NCBI GenBank assembly: GCA_001873565.1 | Contig: MNZJ01000023.1 | Location: forward strand, 1 to 41,072 | From: Candidatus Peregrinibacteria bacterium CG2_30_44_17 | GTDB taxonomy: Bacteria > Patescibacteriota > Gracilibacteria > UBA1369 > UBA12470 | Direction: 5' to 3' | Length of the DNA stretch: 41,072 nt | Shown here: in pieces, positions 17,201 through 24,901 of the stretch | Numbering within the stretch: position 1 is the stretch's first letter | How the letters are laid out: each line of letters begins with the position of its first letter | Program-made: the position numbers and the translations under genes | Notes under the pieces: generated by a model | Told to the model about the DNA's origin: nothing | Database searches by the model: none | What the model saw: only the letters and a program-made list of their open reading frames with translations

Positions 17201-19661
17201 TAGTGAACGCATCATAATCGACATAGTCATAAGTGTAGCTATATTTAGTCTTGGAAACTTTGTCGATGTAGTCGTAATAAGTGCCAGATTCCTTTTTGTC
17301 CGCAACATACTCCTTGATATCAACGTCTATCTGAGTGTTGGGGGCTGGAGATCCGTATATTTCGTCTGTAGATACGCTCATGTATCCATCGTAAGACCTG
17401 ACTTTGTCTATATCGACATTCATAGTTTGGAGGTGCAAGGATTCATGATCGGCAGACACTTCCGGAGCGCCTACGGTAGAAGCTATAATCTTGATTTTCG
17501 CTTCACCGGATATGTCAGCTTCTTCCTCGTATTGAGGGTAAACATTGACGTACTGAGATTCAAAAAACGGACAATAGGTCTGTGAGCAATTATTAGACTT
17601 TGCAATATACTCAAGAGCAAGGTTCCCTTGGTCGTTAGTCGCAACGTATTCATCGTCCCCAACAGGTGGAGCATACTTGACGGCCAAATTCGAGACCGGC
17701 GTGCCTTCGAAGAAAGTCGAATTAATATCTATGGAGACAGTGTCGCCGGGGAATACATAAGTTTCGTCGGTTTCAATACTAAGATCGTATGCAGGCTTTA
17801 CAAAGTACTCAACCGAGAACTGCGCGCTGTCTACAAAATTCTCTCCATCAAAAAGGTAGATTGCATAATCGCCGGAAGGATATTTCTCAAGGTCGACGTA
17901 GCTTTCGAAAGGCTCAGCGGAAGAGACAGAGAGAGACTCCTCAAGGTAAACAGTGCCATATTTTTCGATATATTCCATGTCAGAAGACCATGCATAATCA
18001 GAAACGATTAGCGTCAAATCTCCCTTGATAGCACTATCACGCCCCTCGACATAACCCCAGAAATAGACTCTGTCTGTAGGATGATAAGTCGTCCTTTCGG
18101 TAGTCAAAAAACTCCAATAATCAGACGCACCAATGCTGTCCTCGGAGGCATAATCAAAAGCATAATAAGTCTCGTAAGAACCATAAGTGACTCTGATAAA
18201 ATCATATTCGTCATTGTTGACCTCGGGCAGATCAAACTCGGCAGTGCCATCGGCATCGGTTGTGTATGAGTAAGACGTACCAACAAGCTCAACGTTTGCA
18301 CCGGATATAGGCTGACCTGTGGATACGTCATTGATCCACACCAGCCCAGAATCTTGCCCTGCGAAAACATACGCGGACATATCGCTAACTTGTACAAAAG
18401 CTTGATCTTTGGTATCGCCTTTTGAGACTTCCACTAAGTAATATCCCGGATCAAGAGTCTCCGGCAAAACCAGTAGATTAGAGGAGTAATAGCCATCGAC
18501 AATAGCCGTATCGGAAGACTCTAGGACAGTGGAAAGTCCATCCGTAGAGAGGGAATAGTATTTAGACGCATATCTGGCCCAGCTTGGAATATTGGCATCC
18601 TTAAGCTCAATATTACCCATGTAATCTTCGCCACTTGAATACTGGTACACGGTAACGTCAATAACTTCAGCCTCGTCCTCGTCCCATCCATAATAAGACA
18701 TCGTGAATGATGGAATGGCGCTTGTAGAGAATTCATACAGATCCCTATAAAATCCAAGATTCCCGCTGTCTCCGCTGTCTCCGCTAGTTTCGAACTGAAA
18801 GATATAGTCCTCGGCAAGGACTTTGTCAGATCCGGACAAAGGTAGCCCCGATAAAATAGTAACTGTATATATAGTGCCATCGGACATACCGTCTGGTACA
18901 AAAATCCCTGTCTTGCCCTGTACCTCGAATTGCCCATCGGTATACGGATCTATGTCGAAATAAGTCTCGAAGTCATCACTTGTAACTCCGTAAGAATTGA
19001 ACTCAACTTCAATGCCTGTATCAATGGAGACAGCCGCGGACTCATCGGCCGGGTAGCTGCCACGAATAGCAAAATCATCAGATATTTGATAAGCCCATGA
19101 GTACTCCATCGGATATGGGCTCTCCGGGATCAGCGTAGCATCTAGAGATACTTGATAGACCTCACCTTCTTCCAAATCAGCAGCAGGCATAATAAGTACA
19201 CTGGTGTCGGACTCTTGGTAGACCTCTATATCAAAATCAGGACTGATAGAGATAGCGGAAGTTGCAGCATCTGCATCAATAGGCCCTTTGCTTTCAAGCA
19301 AAAAGCCACTATCACTATCAACACCATCGGGGCCTTCACTAATAGCAGTCAAAACATAGTAATCTTTTGCGGCGGCGACATCTACGAGCCTCAAATTAGA
19401 GTCAAACAAGACTCCTCCCGGAGACACGGAATAAAACAGGACAGCTACGAGCAGAGCACCGGCAACCGCTGGTGCAAAAGCAATCTTCAAAAATCTCGGG
19501 ATATGCCATTTAGTCGCAGGTTTTTGCGAAGCTACAGGTACTGCATTTATCTCGTTAGCCTTGCGTAGCAATGTATTCCTAAGATCGTTTTTAAAGCCCG
19601 CCACAGAGCGATTTTTCAGGATTTTTGATAATTTTTTCATGTTGTCGTCGATATTGTTCAT
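14286..19661 (-). CDS. Membrane-anchored alpha-2-macroglobulin-like protein with Hint domain in the bait region and cytoplasmic N-tail
   Basis: The 1791-residue protein has a basic cytoplasmic tail (about 1-52), one membrane span (about 54-77, FLKIAFAPAVAGALLVAVLF), two Big5-type Ig-like domains, then macroglobulin domains. The end of the bait-region domain is seen at about 1015-1061 (VDEAYYALYSDEISDPLSDL). A Hint domain follows (Cys1062 to Asn1190), then the macroglobulin domain that normally follows the bait (RSDLKDTALFDVIDLG, PDNITSWRIVATAI). The thioester domain (from about 1375) has no Cys or CxEQ; the protein's only Cys residues are 692, 697 and 1062. A beta-rich receptor-like domain ends it. 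Bacterial macroglobulins trap proteases at the envelope. The gene is 14 bp downstream of an ECF sigma gene and probably co-transcribed; the tail resembles membrane anti-sigma proteins, an inference. Confidence 0.88.
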   Translation of the reverse strand: MNNIDDNMKKLSKILKNRSVAGFKNDLRNTLLRKANEINAVPVASQKPATKWHIPRFLKIAFAPAVAGALLVAVLFYSVSPGGVLFDSNLRLVDVAAAKDYYVLTAISEGPDGVDSDSGFLLESKGPIDADAATSAISISPDFDIEVYQESDTSVLIMPAADLEEGEVYQVSLDATLIPESPYPMEYSWAYQISDDFAIRGSYPADESAAVSIDTGIEVEFNSYGVTSDDFETYFDIDPYTDGQFEVQGKTGIFVPDGMSDGTIYTVTILSGLPLSGSDKVLAEDYIFQFETSGDSGDSGNLGFYRDLYEFSTSAIPSFTMSYYGWDEDEAEVIDVTVYQYSSGEDYMGNIELKDANIPSWARYASKYYSLSTDGLSTVLESSDTAIVDGYYSSNLLVLPETLDPGYYLVEVSKGDTKDQAFVQVSDMSAYVFAGQDSGLVWINDVSTGQPISGANVELVGTSYSYTTDADGTAEFDLPEVNNDEYDFIRVTYGSYETYYAFDYASEDSIGASDYWSFLTTERTTYHPTDRVYFWGYVEGRDSAIKGDLTLIVSDYAWSSDMEYIEKYGTVYLEESLSVSSAEPFESYVDLEKYPSGDYAIYLFDGENFVDSAQFSVEYFVKPAYDLSIETDETYVFPGDTVSIDINSTFFEGTPVSNLAVKYAPPVGDDEYVATNDQGNLALEYIAKSNNCSQTYCPFFESQYVNVYPQYEEEADISGEAKIKIIASTVGAPEVSADHESLHLQTMNVDIDKVRSYDGYMSVSTDEIYGSPAPNTQIDVDIKEYVADKKESGTYYDYIDKVSKTKYSYTYDYVDYDAFTIYSDENGEADRELTLNADSSYVVYYTVIDQYGNYYESSKWIYAGSADSMYYADFNYVEFDNMDEDSFSVGDSVDMDLAYSVPDTFDEENFSFLFLELQRGLRDYEVTSSPSYSVKFDEDMIPGITYKAIMFDGQYYLSTYPEQIYYDYEGNEKLDIEIDADAGEYSPGDMATLSFSVTDAATGKPASGALNVFMVDEAYYALYSDEISDPLSDLYAPLDPGSRYGYASHVYPAYDGGGKGGCFVAGTQIMMADGSMKNIEDIESGDTILTRRSEFDDELVTGEVAGTYEHYVSEYILINNMLGVTGEHVMLINGQWKLASDMTIGDVLVDADGHDVLVETIQYIDEPVYVYNFEVKDYHTYFANGIYVHNDKGSVRSDLKDTALFDVIDLGANGVGSVTFELPDNITSWRIVATAISDDRKAGFGTSNLDVSKPVFVVPVINDEYLTADTPTISVRAYGDYLSAGMQLSVGLESGSLGLSEEKSATAYEAAYFDLGTLTEGEHNITSYAEVDDEGDALMTTVTVLDSHLIAEQTWKGLLSETPGMQYGSSGRTEMSFMNYEVGVFYNELVSAATSSGDRADEVAAKAAAIKLLNDYFGEDFSPYEFDNFLYQDADGGIGLFPNDSTRLELSAKLASLDSGLWDTVGLNNYFHSILEGDDYTLLEKIQAIYGLAAVDDKMLIDLDYLTSSYELSDEEKIYSALAYMEIGSKAKAIDLYLSVNDEDSYPPLMAVLAAQIGSTDHYDFFSNIPDDVYDLSVVEKVMYAKALLYYGVDTEVSFKLNRELITLKNAEIHTESMLASEVANAEFSEVSGDIMVITKFYETMDIEIADTDSAISVSRFYTVVDGTKGSQTTAFSPGDLVEVHITVDVPTSMSGAYRVTDYLPSGLKITSQATNGKYYDDDIRTPYNIDGQSASFYVYKNDYEVETISFSYYARVINPGQFVSEPAVLQSMSDPSIINFSGGFSSITIE
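16092..16478 (-). other. Hint/bacterial intein-like domain inside the macroglobulin
   Basis: This segment encodes 129 residues, Cys1062 to Asn1190. N-terminal block: CFVAGTQIMMADGSMKNIED and GDTILTR. Middle block: GEHVMLINGQWKLAS followed by D-M-T-I-G-D-V-L. C-terminal block: VYNFEVKDYHTYFANGIYVHN. These are the signature blocks of Hint domains (inteins, hedgehog, bacterial intein-like proteins), without a homing endonuclease. The residue after the terminal HN is Asp1191, not Cys, Ser or Thr, so true splicing is unlikely. N-terminal thioester cleavage at Cys1062 and Asn cyclisation at 1190 remain possible. A glycine-rich linker (GGGKGG) precedes the Cys. Confidence 0.88.
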
Positions 19662-19675
19662 AATGATTTAAAAGG

Positions 19676-20230
19676 TTAAAAATTGCATGTTTTCGCCAGT
19701 TTCGCAGTCGCGCGATTTAATTTCGCCCCAACGTTGGAAACAGTGATCCCAAGTACATCGGCTATCTCTTGATAGGACAACTCTTCGAAATACTTGAGTG
19801 ACAAGATGTCCTGGTCATCTTCTTCCATTTGCCTCATCGCACTATTCAGAACTTTGAGTTTCTCCAGATGGTCTATTTCATTTTCAGAGCCTTTGAGGCC
19901 TGCATCCGCAGGTTCAAAACCGGATTCTGTCTCATGCCAGTTTTTGATGGACACATCCTGCTCCTTCTTGGATTTGCGGAAATACAAATTCATCTCATTG
20001 ATAGAGATACGATAGAGCCACGCGGAGAAAGGTTTGCCCATGTATTCGTAAGTGTCGATTTTTTCCAGGGCGATCAGGAAAGTTTGAGAGGTCAAATCCT
20101 CTGCTAGCTGCACATCCGAGACGCGAGTCAGCATGTATTTGTAGATCTGATCGAAGTACTTATCGTACAGATTTACAAACTGCGTCTTGTCACGTTTGGC
20201 GGCAGCAACTAATTGCTGGTCCGATTCCAT
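19676..20230 (-). CDS. ECF-type RNA polymerase sigma factor
   Basis: The 184-residue protein has sigma region 2 (about residues 20-90: LYDKYFDQIYKYMLTRV, AEDLTSQTFLIALEKIDTY, FSAWLYRISINEMNLYFRKSKK). An acidic linker follows (about 100-125), then region 4 (about 130-180: LSLKYFEELSYQEIADVLGI with the helix-turn-helix, TVSNVGAKLNRATAKL). Regions 1 and 3 are missing, as in ECF factors. These direct polymerase to stress or envelope genes and are held by an anti-sigma partner, usually the next gene. Here the next gene, 14 bp on, is the macroglobulin with a cytoplasmic tail. Upstream at 20264-20284 are three 7-bp direct repeats that could be an operator. Confidence 0.92.
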   Translation of the reverse strand: MESDQQLVAAAKRDKTQFVNLYDKYFDQIYKYMLTRVSDVQLAEDLTSQTFLIALEKIDTYEYMGKPFSAWLYRISINEMNLYFRKSKKEQDVSIKNWHETESGFEPADAGLKGSENEIDHLEKLKVLNSAMRQMEEDDQDILSLKYFEELSYQEIADVLGITVSNVGAKLNRATAKLAKTCNF

Positions 20231-20263
20231 ATTTATAAGTTATTTATAATTTATCCATCAACT

Positions 20264-20284
20264 AAATCCTAAATCCTAAGTCCT
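20264..20284. repeat. Three 7-bp direct repeats in the divergent promoter region
   Basis: AAATCCT, AAATCCT, AAGTCCT in tandem, within the 138-bp gap between the ECF sigma gene and the tryptophanase-like gene. On the minus strand they precede an AT-rich stretch (20231-20256) that could be the sigma gene's promoter. They could bind a regulator or be simple-sequence slippage. Confidence 0.5.
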
Positions 20285-20333
20285 ATCATATAATGCTGCT
20301 TTTGGGATTTATTACAACTTTTATGACTTTTCG

Positions 20334-20341
20334 TATAGAAT
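20334..20341 (+). promoter_or_regulatory. Candidate -10 of the tryptophanase-like gene
   Basis: TATAGAAT lies 27 bases before the ATG at 20369. A weak TTTACAACTTT-like -35 region (ATTACAAC at about 20311-20318) is at roughly the right distance. No Shine-Dalgarno sequence is visible before the ATG. Confidence 0.3.
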
Positions 20342-20368
20342 GATGTGCGTAAATTTAACAACTGATCA

Positions 20369-21853
20369 ATGGATAACTTGATGCAAGCTCTTAAGGGGGA
20401 GGCAAATTTGGCTGTAAAGCCACGCCCTTACTTCAATCATTCGGTGTCATTCAAAGGGGTGCACGACAGAAAAGCGCGAACGGAGATGATGGAGAAGGTA
20501 GGACTCAATGTGTTTTTCTTCCCTGCGGACATGATAACGGGATGCGATTTCTTGTCAGACTCTGGAACGACGACAATGACAGACGAGCAGTGGGCGGCAC
20601 TGCACATGGGAGATGAATCTTACGGTTCAAACAAAGGATACTTCATGCTGAGAGATGCGGTTAACGACACTTTCGGACAAGGATTTTGGAACGAGCCTAC
20701 GGCCAATAGACCGAATGCTTTTCTGTTTCATCAAGGGCGTGCTGCGGAAGACGCTCTTTTTTCTGTCTTGGGCGCGCTTGGCGAAGGGCAGATAATTCCA
20801 AGCAATGGGCACTTTGATACGACAGAAGCGAATATAGAAGCCAACAAGATCGAGGCCGTAAATCTTTTCTCTTCGGAGCTGAAAGACCCAAATTCAACTT
20901 CCAAGTTCAAAGGGAACATAGACACGAATAGACTGAAGACTCTTCTCGCAGAGTCGGCAGACAAGATCCCCGTGGTCTACATCACAATAACAAACAACAC
21001 AGGTGGAGGTCAGCCCGTATCAATGGCCAATATCAAGGAAGCTTCCGAGATAGCTAATGCAGCAGGCAAGCCACTATTTTTGGACTCATGTCGTTTCGCG
21101 GAGAACGCATGGTTCATCCAAAAAAACGAAGAAGGCTACGCTCAAAAATCGATCAAAGAGATAGTGCGCGAAATGTTTTCATACGCCGATGGATTTACAA
21201 TAAGTTTCAAAAAAGACGGACTCTCCAACATGGGCGGAGGTTTGTTCCTTAGAGATGGAGGCAAGTTCATGCAGAGTTATCCGCAAATCCCCGACATGTT
21301 AACGAATTTGCAGATTTTGCAAGAAGGACACCCCACATACGGAGGCATGTCCGGCAGAGATATTATGACTTTGGTTGTTGGCCTAAAAACAATCACAAGG
21401 CAGGAATACTTGGATGCTCGAGTACAGCAAGTTATAGACTTCGGACAAGCGATGGTCGATGCGGGAATACCGGTGCTCACGCCATTTGGAGGACACGCCG
21501 TATACCTTGACGTGAACAGATTCTTCGAAGGAACGAATATGCAGCCCGGCGACTTTGGAGGAATATCATTCACTGCAATACTACTCGCTGCTTACGGGCA
21601 TCGTGCCTGTGAACTTGGGTATTTCGCATTCGGCTCTTACAACGGGGAGACAAACGAGGAAAAATTCCCGGAAGTGAATTTTGTCAGGTTCGCAGTACCT
21701 CGCTTAAGATATGAAAAGACAGACCTGGACTCGGTAGTCGAAGCTGTCAAAGAGATATACGAAAATCGCGATAAAATCCCACCGACAGACGTCATATACG
21801 GCAAAGAGTTGCCACTAAGACATTTCAAGGCGAGATTCGAATTCAAGAACTAG
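20369..21853 (+). CDS. Tryptophanase-family beta-eliminating lyase
   Basis: The 494-residue PLP enzyme belongs to the tryptophanase/tyrosine phenol-lyase family, which splits Trp (or Tyr) to indole (or phenol), pyruvate and ammonia. Supporting blocks: FPADMITGCDFLSDSGTTTM and GDESYGSNKGY near the N-terminus, NAFLFHQGRAAEDALF, VVYITITNNTGGGQPVSMAN, the Asp/Arg site FLDSCRFAENAWFI, and the PLP lysine in TISFKKDGLSNMGGG (Lys281/282). The C-terminal part has GGHAVYLDVNRFF. The length is normal. The bond and substrate cannot be fixed from sequence by eye. The pyruvate produced could enter PPDK. It is divergent from the sigma gene and ends directly against the small membrane gene at 21854. Confidence 0.88.
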   Translation: MDNLMQALKGEANLAVKPRPYFNHSVSFKGVHDRKARTEMMEKVGLNVFFFPADMITGCDFLSDSGTTTMTDEQWAALHMGDESYGSNKGYFMLRDAVNDTFGQGFWNEPTANRPNAFLFHQGRAAEDALFSVLGALGEGQIIPSNGHFDTTEANIEANKIEAVNLFSSELKDPNSTSKFKGNIDTNRLKTLLAESADKIPVVYITITNNTGGGQPVSMANIKEASEIANAAGKPLFLDSCRFAENAWFIQKNEEGYAQKSIKEIVREMFSYADGFTISFKKDGLSNMGGGLFLRDGGKFMQSYPQIPDMLTNLQILQEGHPTYGGMSGRDIMTLVVGLKTITRQEYLDARVQQVIDFGQAMVDAGIPVLTPFGGHAVYLDVNRFFEGTNMQPGDFGGISFTAILLAAYGHRACELGYFAFGSYNGETNEEKFPEVNFVRFAVPRLRYEKTDLDSVVEAVKEIYENRDKIPPTDVIYGKELPLRHFKARFEFKN

Positions 21854-22194
21854 CTATTTGGCGGTAGTGGTAAAATGAGCCATGCCAAATGCAAAAGCAA
21901 AGCAAAGTGCGTACGCAACAGCGAAGCTTATCCAGTGGTATTTTGGAAACTGCGAATTAAACCAAATCAGGAGGACACTAAATAAGATAGCAGCGATTGC
22001 TCCGTAAATTCCTCCAACAAGGAACTCTCTGGCGGAGTTTTTGTCGTTCATCGTGATTATAGCACGTATGAAACGGCGAAAACTATAGGGATTCCACCCA
22101 AGGCACCGGCCAATCTAGGCCCGACAAATTGCGTAACCAAAAGGATAATAGCTGTGATTATGGCGGCGGCGAGACTTTTTAGGATGATGACCAT
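21854..22194 (-). pseudogene. Small membrane protein gene split by a frameshift
   Basis: Two pieces lie in different frames. The first (22057-22194, 45 residues) starts MVIILKSLAAAIITAIILLV, continues with FVGPRLAGALGGIPIVFAVS and stops at TAA 22057-22059. The second (21854-22051, 65 residues, MNDKNSAREFLVGGIYGAI onward) begins six bases later and has two more membrane helices. Joined by a one-base shift they give one roughly 110-residue protein with about four membrane spans. The pattern is like GlpM/DUF3147-type proteins, in which a GPR..GL.GGIP turn joins the first two helices. This could be a real frameshift mutation, a sequence error, or two translationally coupled genes. The downstream piece ends flush against the lyase stop. 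Confidence 0.6.
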
Positions 22195-22242
22195 GATGCT
22201 TTATACAGGGTTTATGCTACATGATTATAACACAGCTAAATC

Positions 22243-22269
22243 CGACCCTATAAATATAGAATAGGGCCG
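22243..22269 (-). terminator. Hairpin downstream of tRNA-Ser(GCU)
   Basis: A 9-bp stem (22243-22251 with 22261-22269, one G-U pair) begins 9 bases after the tRNA 3' end and is followed on the minus strand by only a short T run (ATTT). It is likely the tRNA terminator, though weak. Unlike the Tyr and Ser(UGA) loci, no repeat units follow this tRNA. The remaining 22195-22242 shows nothing else. Confidence 0.45.
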
Positions 22270-22277
22270 AATCTAGC

Positions 22278-22369
22278 TGGCGGAGAGGGGGGGATTCGAA
22301 CCCCCGCGGCGGTAAAACCACCCTACAGGTTTAGCAAACCCGCCCCTTCAGCCACTTGGGTACCTCTCC
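22278..22369 (-). tRNA. tRNA-Ser (GCU)
   Basis: A class II cloverleaf: acceptor GGAGAGG with its partner, D-arm GTGGCTGAAGGGGC region, anticodon loop TTGCTAA (GCT), long variable arm, T-arm with GGGGGTTCGAATCCCCC, discriminator G and encoded CCA (22278-22280). It reads Ser AGC/AGU codons. Confidence 0.95.
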
Positions 22370-22466
22370 GCGATTGTGGCTTATGCTTCAGTCAGAACGA
22401 AAAATCAAAAAACGCGCACACAATTTTTACCTTTTCTAAAAGGAATAATCAAGGTATTAATGGAAC

Positions 22467-22982
22467 ATGCTTATAGACATCCTCAAACTACTATGGCTAT
22501 TTCTGCCGGCTGGCATAGCGAATATGAGCCCGGTGCTATTTAAAAAAGTACCGCTTCTCAACTATCCGATAGACGGTGGCAAGAAATTCCGTGGCGAGAG
22601 GATATTCGGAGAGCATAAGACATGGAGAGGCCTGATAGCCGGAATATTAATGGCAACGCTTGTCGTATATTTGCAAAAAATATCAGGACTAATCGACTAC
22701 TCGGGAATAAACCCGTTGGTACTCGGTCCCCTTCTCGGAGCAGGCGCCTTGATTGGGGATGCGGTAGAGAGTTTTTTTAAGCGTCAGCACAAAATCAAAC
22801 CAGGTCACTCATGGGTTCCTTTTGACCAAACCGATTGGATAATCGGAGCAGTAGTATTCGCGGAAATATATGTAAAGATAGGACTCGTTGATGCGATAAT
22901 CGTAATAGTAATCTCAGGGCTGCTTCATCCACTTGCGAACTTACTCAGCTTCGCGCTCAAATTCCAAAAAGTGAAGCTTTAG
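22467..22982 (+). CDS. CarS/CdsA-like CDP-lipid synthase (DUF46)
   Basis: The 171-residue integral membrane protein has about five hydrophobic segments. It carries the CarS-type motifs: an early N-M-x-P-V-L, then GGKKFRGERIFGEHKTWRG, GALIGDAVESFFKRQHKIKPG, and SWVPFDQTDWIIGA. These match archaeal CDP-archaeol synthase and its bacterial relatives, which attach CMP from CTP to a lipid phosphate, more closely than bacterial CdsA, which is longer and has a different C-terminal signature. In this cell it could make CDP-diacylglycerol or act on an unusual lipid. It starts with ATG and overlaps the 3' end of the convergent pabC by 42 bases. Confidence 0.8.
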   Translation: MLIDILKLLWLFLPAGIANMSPVLFKKVPLLNYPIDGGKKFRGERIFGEHKTWRGLIAGILMATLVVYLQKISGLIDYSGINPLVLGPLLGAGALIGDAVESFFKRQHKIKPGHSWVPFDQTDWIIGAVVFAEIYVKIGLVDAIIVIVISGLLHPLANLLSFALKFQKVKL

Positions 22983-23657
22983 CTTCTCTGCGACAGGCCC
23001 AACTTGGTTGCCTCCTATGACGTGTCCATCAATTTGCGTAATCGGCACTACGCCGGTGGTGGTTTTTGTTATAAAAACCTCATCCGCATCATAGAGATCC
23101 TCTGGAGTCACCTCGGCAAAAGAGACAGGCACAAGGTCTATGACCACTTGTCTGGTCACGCCTCTAAGGATCTGTCTATCCGTGGTGAAAATAGTCCCAT
23201 CTTTCACCCAAAATAGGTTTGAGTAAGCACCCTCGCGTACATATCCGCGATCATCCACAAGCAGCGCCTCGTAATGTCCGAGCCTCGTGGCTTCGTCATG
23301 AGCATCTGTGGACTTGTCGTAAGGGAAAGCCTTTGCTTCGGGGTGATCTCGCATAACTTCCATACAAGTCGCCGAAACGCCACAGAAGACATCATTATCG
23401 ATTTTCAGAGGATAGATCTCGACGATGACATCATCAGTAGTAGCAACAACTCTTATTCTGACTGGGAAAGTGCCATCATATTGCGAAACTTCGCTCTCAA
23501 TTTGGCTACGGATATCTGCAAGGCTTTTGGGTAGTTCCATGTAGACAATCTCGGCAGATCGAGATAGTCTTTCTAAGTGCTCGTCCAGCTTAAAAATGTC
23601 GTGCCCATAAGTACGCATCGTCTCAAAAACTCCAAATTCAGGTCTGAATGGCTTCAT
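22941..23657 (-). CDS. pabC: Aminotransferase class IV, probable 4-amino-4-deoxychorismate lyase (PabC)
   Basis: The 238-residue class IV PLP fold is of the branched-chain aminotransferase/ADC-lyase type: start FGVFETMRTYGHDIFKLDEH, the PLP lysine in FPYDKSTDAHDEA, then GHYEALLVDDRGYVREGAYSNLFWVKDG and ILRGVTRQVV, with EVFITKTTTGVVPI near the end. Alone the family is ambiguous (BCAT, D-amino acid aminotransferase or PabC). It starts two bases after the stop of a PabB-type gene, which makes ADC lyase, the release of pyruvate to give p-aminobenzoate, the best call. Confidence 0.85.
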   Translation of the reverse strand: MKPFRPEFGVFETMRTYGHDIFKLDEHLERLSRSAEIVYMELPKSLADIRSQIESEVSQYDGTFPVRIRVVATTDDVIVEIYPLKIDNDVFCGVSATCMEVMRDHPEAKAFPYDKSTDAHDEATRLGHYEALLVDDRGYVREGAYSNLFWVKDGTIFTTDRQILRGVTRQVVIDLVPVSFAEVTPEDLYDADEVFITKTTTGVVPITQIDGHVIGGNQVGPVAEKLKLHFLEFEREAE

Positions 23658-23659
23658 CT

Positions 23660-24901
23660 CTATAAGTTTAAAAAAGATTTAGCTTTGTCGAGAGTCTCTT
23701 GATACTCGGCATCATTCTCTGAGTCGGCAACTATGCCACCACCAACATTCAAGTACAGTTTTCCGCCTTTTGCAATCAGTGTCCTGATAACGATGCTTGT
23801 GTCCATATTGCCACAATTGCTCAGGTATCCGATAGCTCCGGTATAAGGTCCGCGACAAACAGGCTCAAGCTCGTCAATTATCTCCATGCTCCGCTTTTTT
23901 GGGCAGCCTGTGATCGATCCACCAGGAATACACGCCTTAAGCAAATCAACGGCATCAAGGTCATCGCGCAAAACGCCTTCAACAAGAGAGTAAGTGTGCC
24001 AGACGGTAGGGCAAGCCTGAATAGCACGATGCGAAACAACTTGGACGCTGCCTATTTTGCAGACTTGTCCAATATCATTACGTAGAAGATCGGTTATCAT
24101 TGAGAGCTCCGCCGCCTCTTTCTCGCTCTCCATAAGATCCTGTTTCAGCATCTCGTCTTGAGGCGGCGTTTGTCCACGTGGACGTGTACCCTTGGTTGGA
24201 CATGTCTGGACAATGTCGCCATTAAGCTTGAGAAATCTCTCGGGTGAAGCACTCAAAATATGGAAGCCCTCGCCTTCTAAGTACGCGCTGAACGGGGCTG
24301 GATTGACTCCGCAAATTTTCGCAAAAAGCGCACGATAATCGCCGTCAAAATCCGCCACCAGGCGGTGCGTCAAATTAACCTGATAAATGTCACCATCCAA
24401 AATATACTCTTTGATTCTTGCAAAAGCTGCATCGTAATCATCTTCACTCATTTCAGGTTTGAACTCGAGTCCGAAAGGCTCTCTTCTACAGGCCAAATCT
24501 CGACTCCAAACCGCCTCGACTTCATCAGGAACGCTTGTAAAAAGCGTCCTCTCCTCATTATCAAAACATAAAAATTTCTCATAGTAGTTCGCGGAAATCA
24601 GCGGCATGCCAAGATCGTCCGTAGCCGTCTTTTTAATCTCAAAAAGATCATATCCAAGGTCGTAAGAAAAATAGCCGACTTCTCCACCGCAAAACGGAAT
24701 GCCGCAGCTCTCGGTACGCTTACGCCTTCTCAAATCGTCAAAACTCTCAGCATGCCCAGACGAATCCCACGCAATAATAGACCAACGTTCTCCCTCCGTA
24801 TTGCGCCCCGTATGCAGGAAACTAACTCCTGTTTCATCATTCATTTTGAGGAAAAAAAACACAGGGTCGAAATCACGAATTTTAAGCTCAGTAATTTGCA
24901 T
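23660..24901 (-). CDS. pabB: Aminodeoxychorismate synthase component I (PabB)
   Basis: The 413-residue chorismate-binding enzyme aminates chorismate to 4-amino-4-deoxychorismate in the cytoplasm. The motifs are GDIYQVNLTHR, LSASPERFLKL, LLRNDIGQVCKIGSVQV, PGGSITGCPKKRSMEIIDEL, GPYTGAIGYLS and VGGGIVADS. The discriminating site is CPTKGTRPRG: Lys237 is at the position where PabB has its catalytic Lys (PIKGT) and TrpE has Ala (PIAGT). This supports p-aminobenzoate instead of tryptophan synthesis. The usual N-terminal domain is short but present. It overlaps the PabA gene by 14 bases upstream and is followed two bases later by pabC, a compact pabA-pabB-pabC operon. Confidence 0.92.
   Translation of the reverse strand: MQITELKIRDFDPVFFFLKMNDETGVSFLHTGRNTEGERWSIIAWDSSGHAESFDDLRRRKRTESCGIPFCGGEVGYFSYDLGYDLFEIKKTATDDLGMPLISANYYEKFLCFDNEERTLFTSVPDEVEAVWSRDLACRREPFGLEFKPEMSEDDYDAAFARIKEYILDGDIYQVNLTHRLVADFDGDYRALFAKICGVNPAPFSAYLEGEGFHILSASPERFLKLNGDIVQTCPTKGTRPRGQTPPQDEMLKQDLMESEKEAAELSMITDLLRNDIGQVCKIGSVQVVSHRAIQACPTVWHTYSLVEGVLRDDLDAVDLLKACIPGGSITGCPKKRSMEIIDELEPVCRGPYTGAIGYLSNCGNMDTSIVIRTLIAKGGKLYLNVGGGIVADSENDAEYQETLDKAKSFLNL

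Noticed and set aside
15801-18397. Many open frames of 80-225 codons opposite the macroglobulin gene
   Set aside because: The long gene has low stop density on the other strand. None of these frames has family features, and they follow the shadow of a strongly supported protein.
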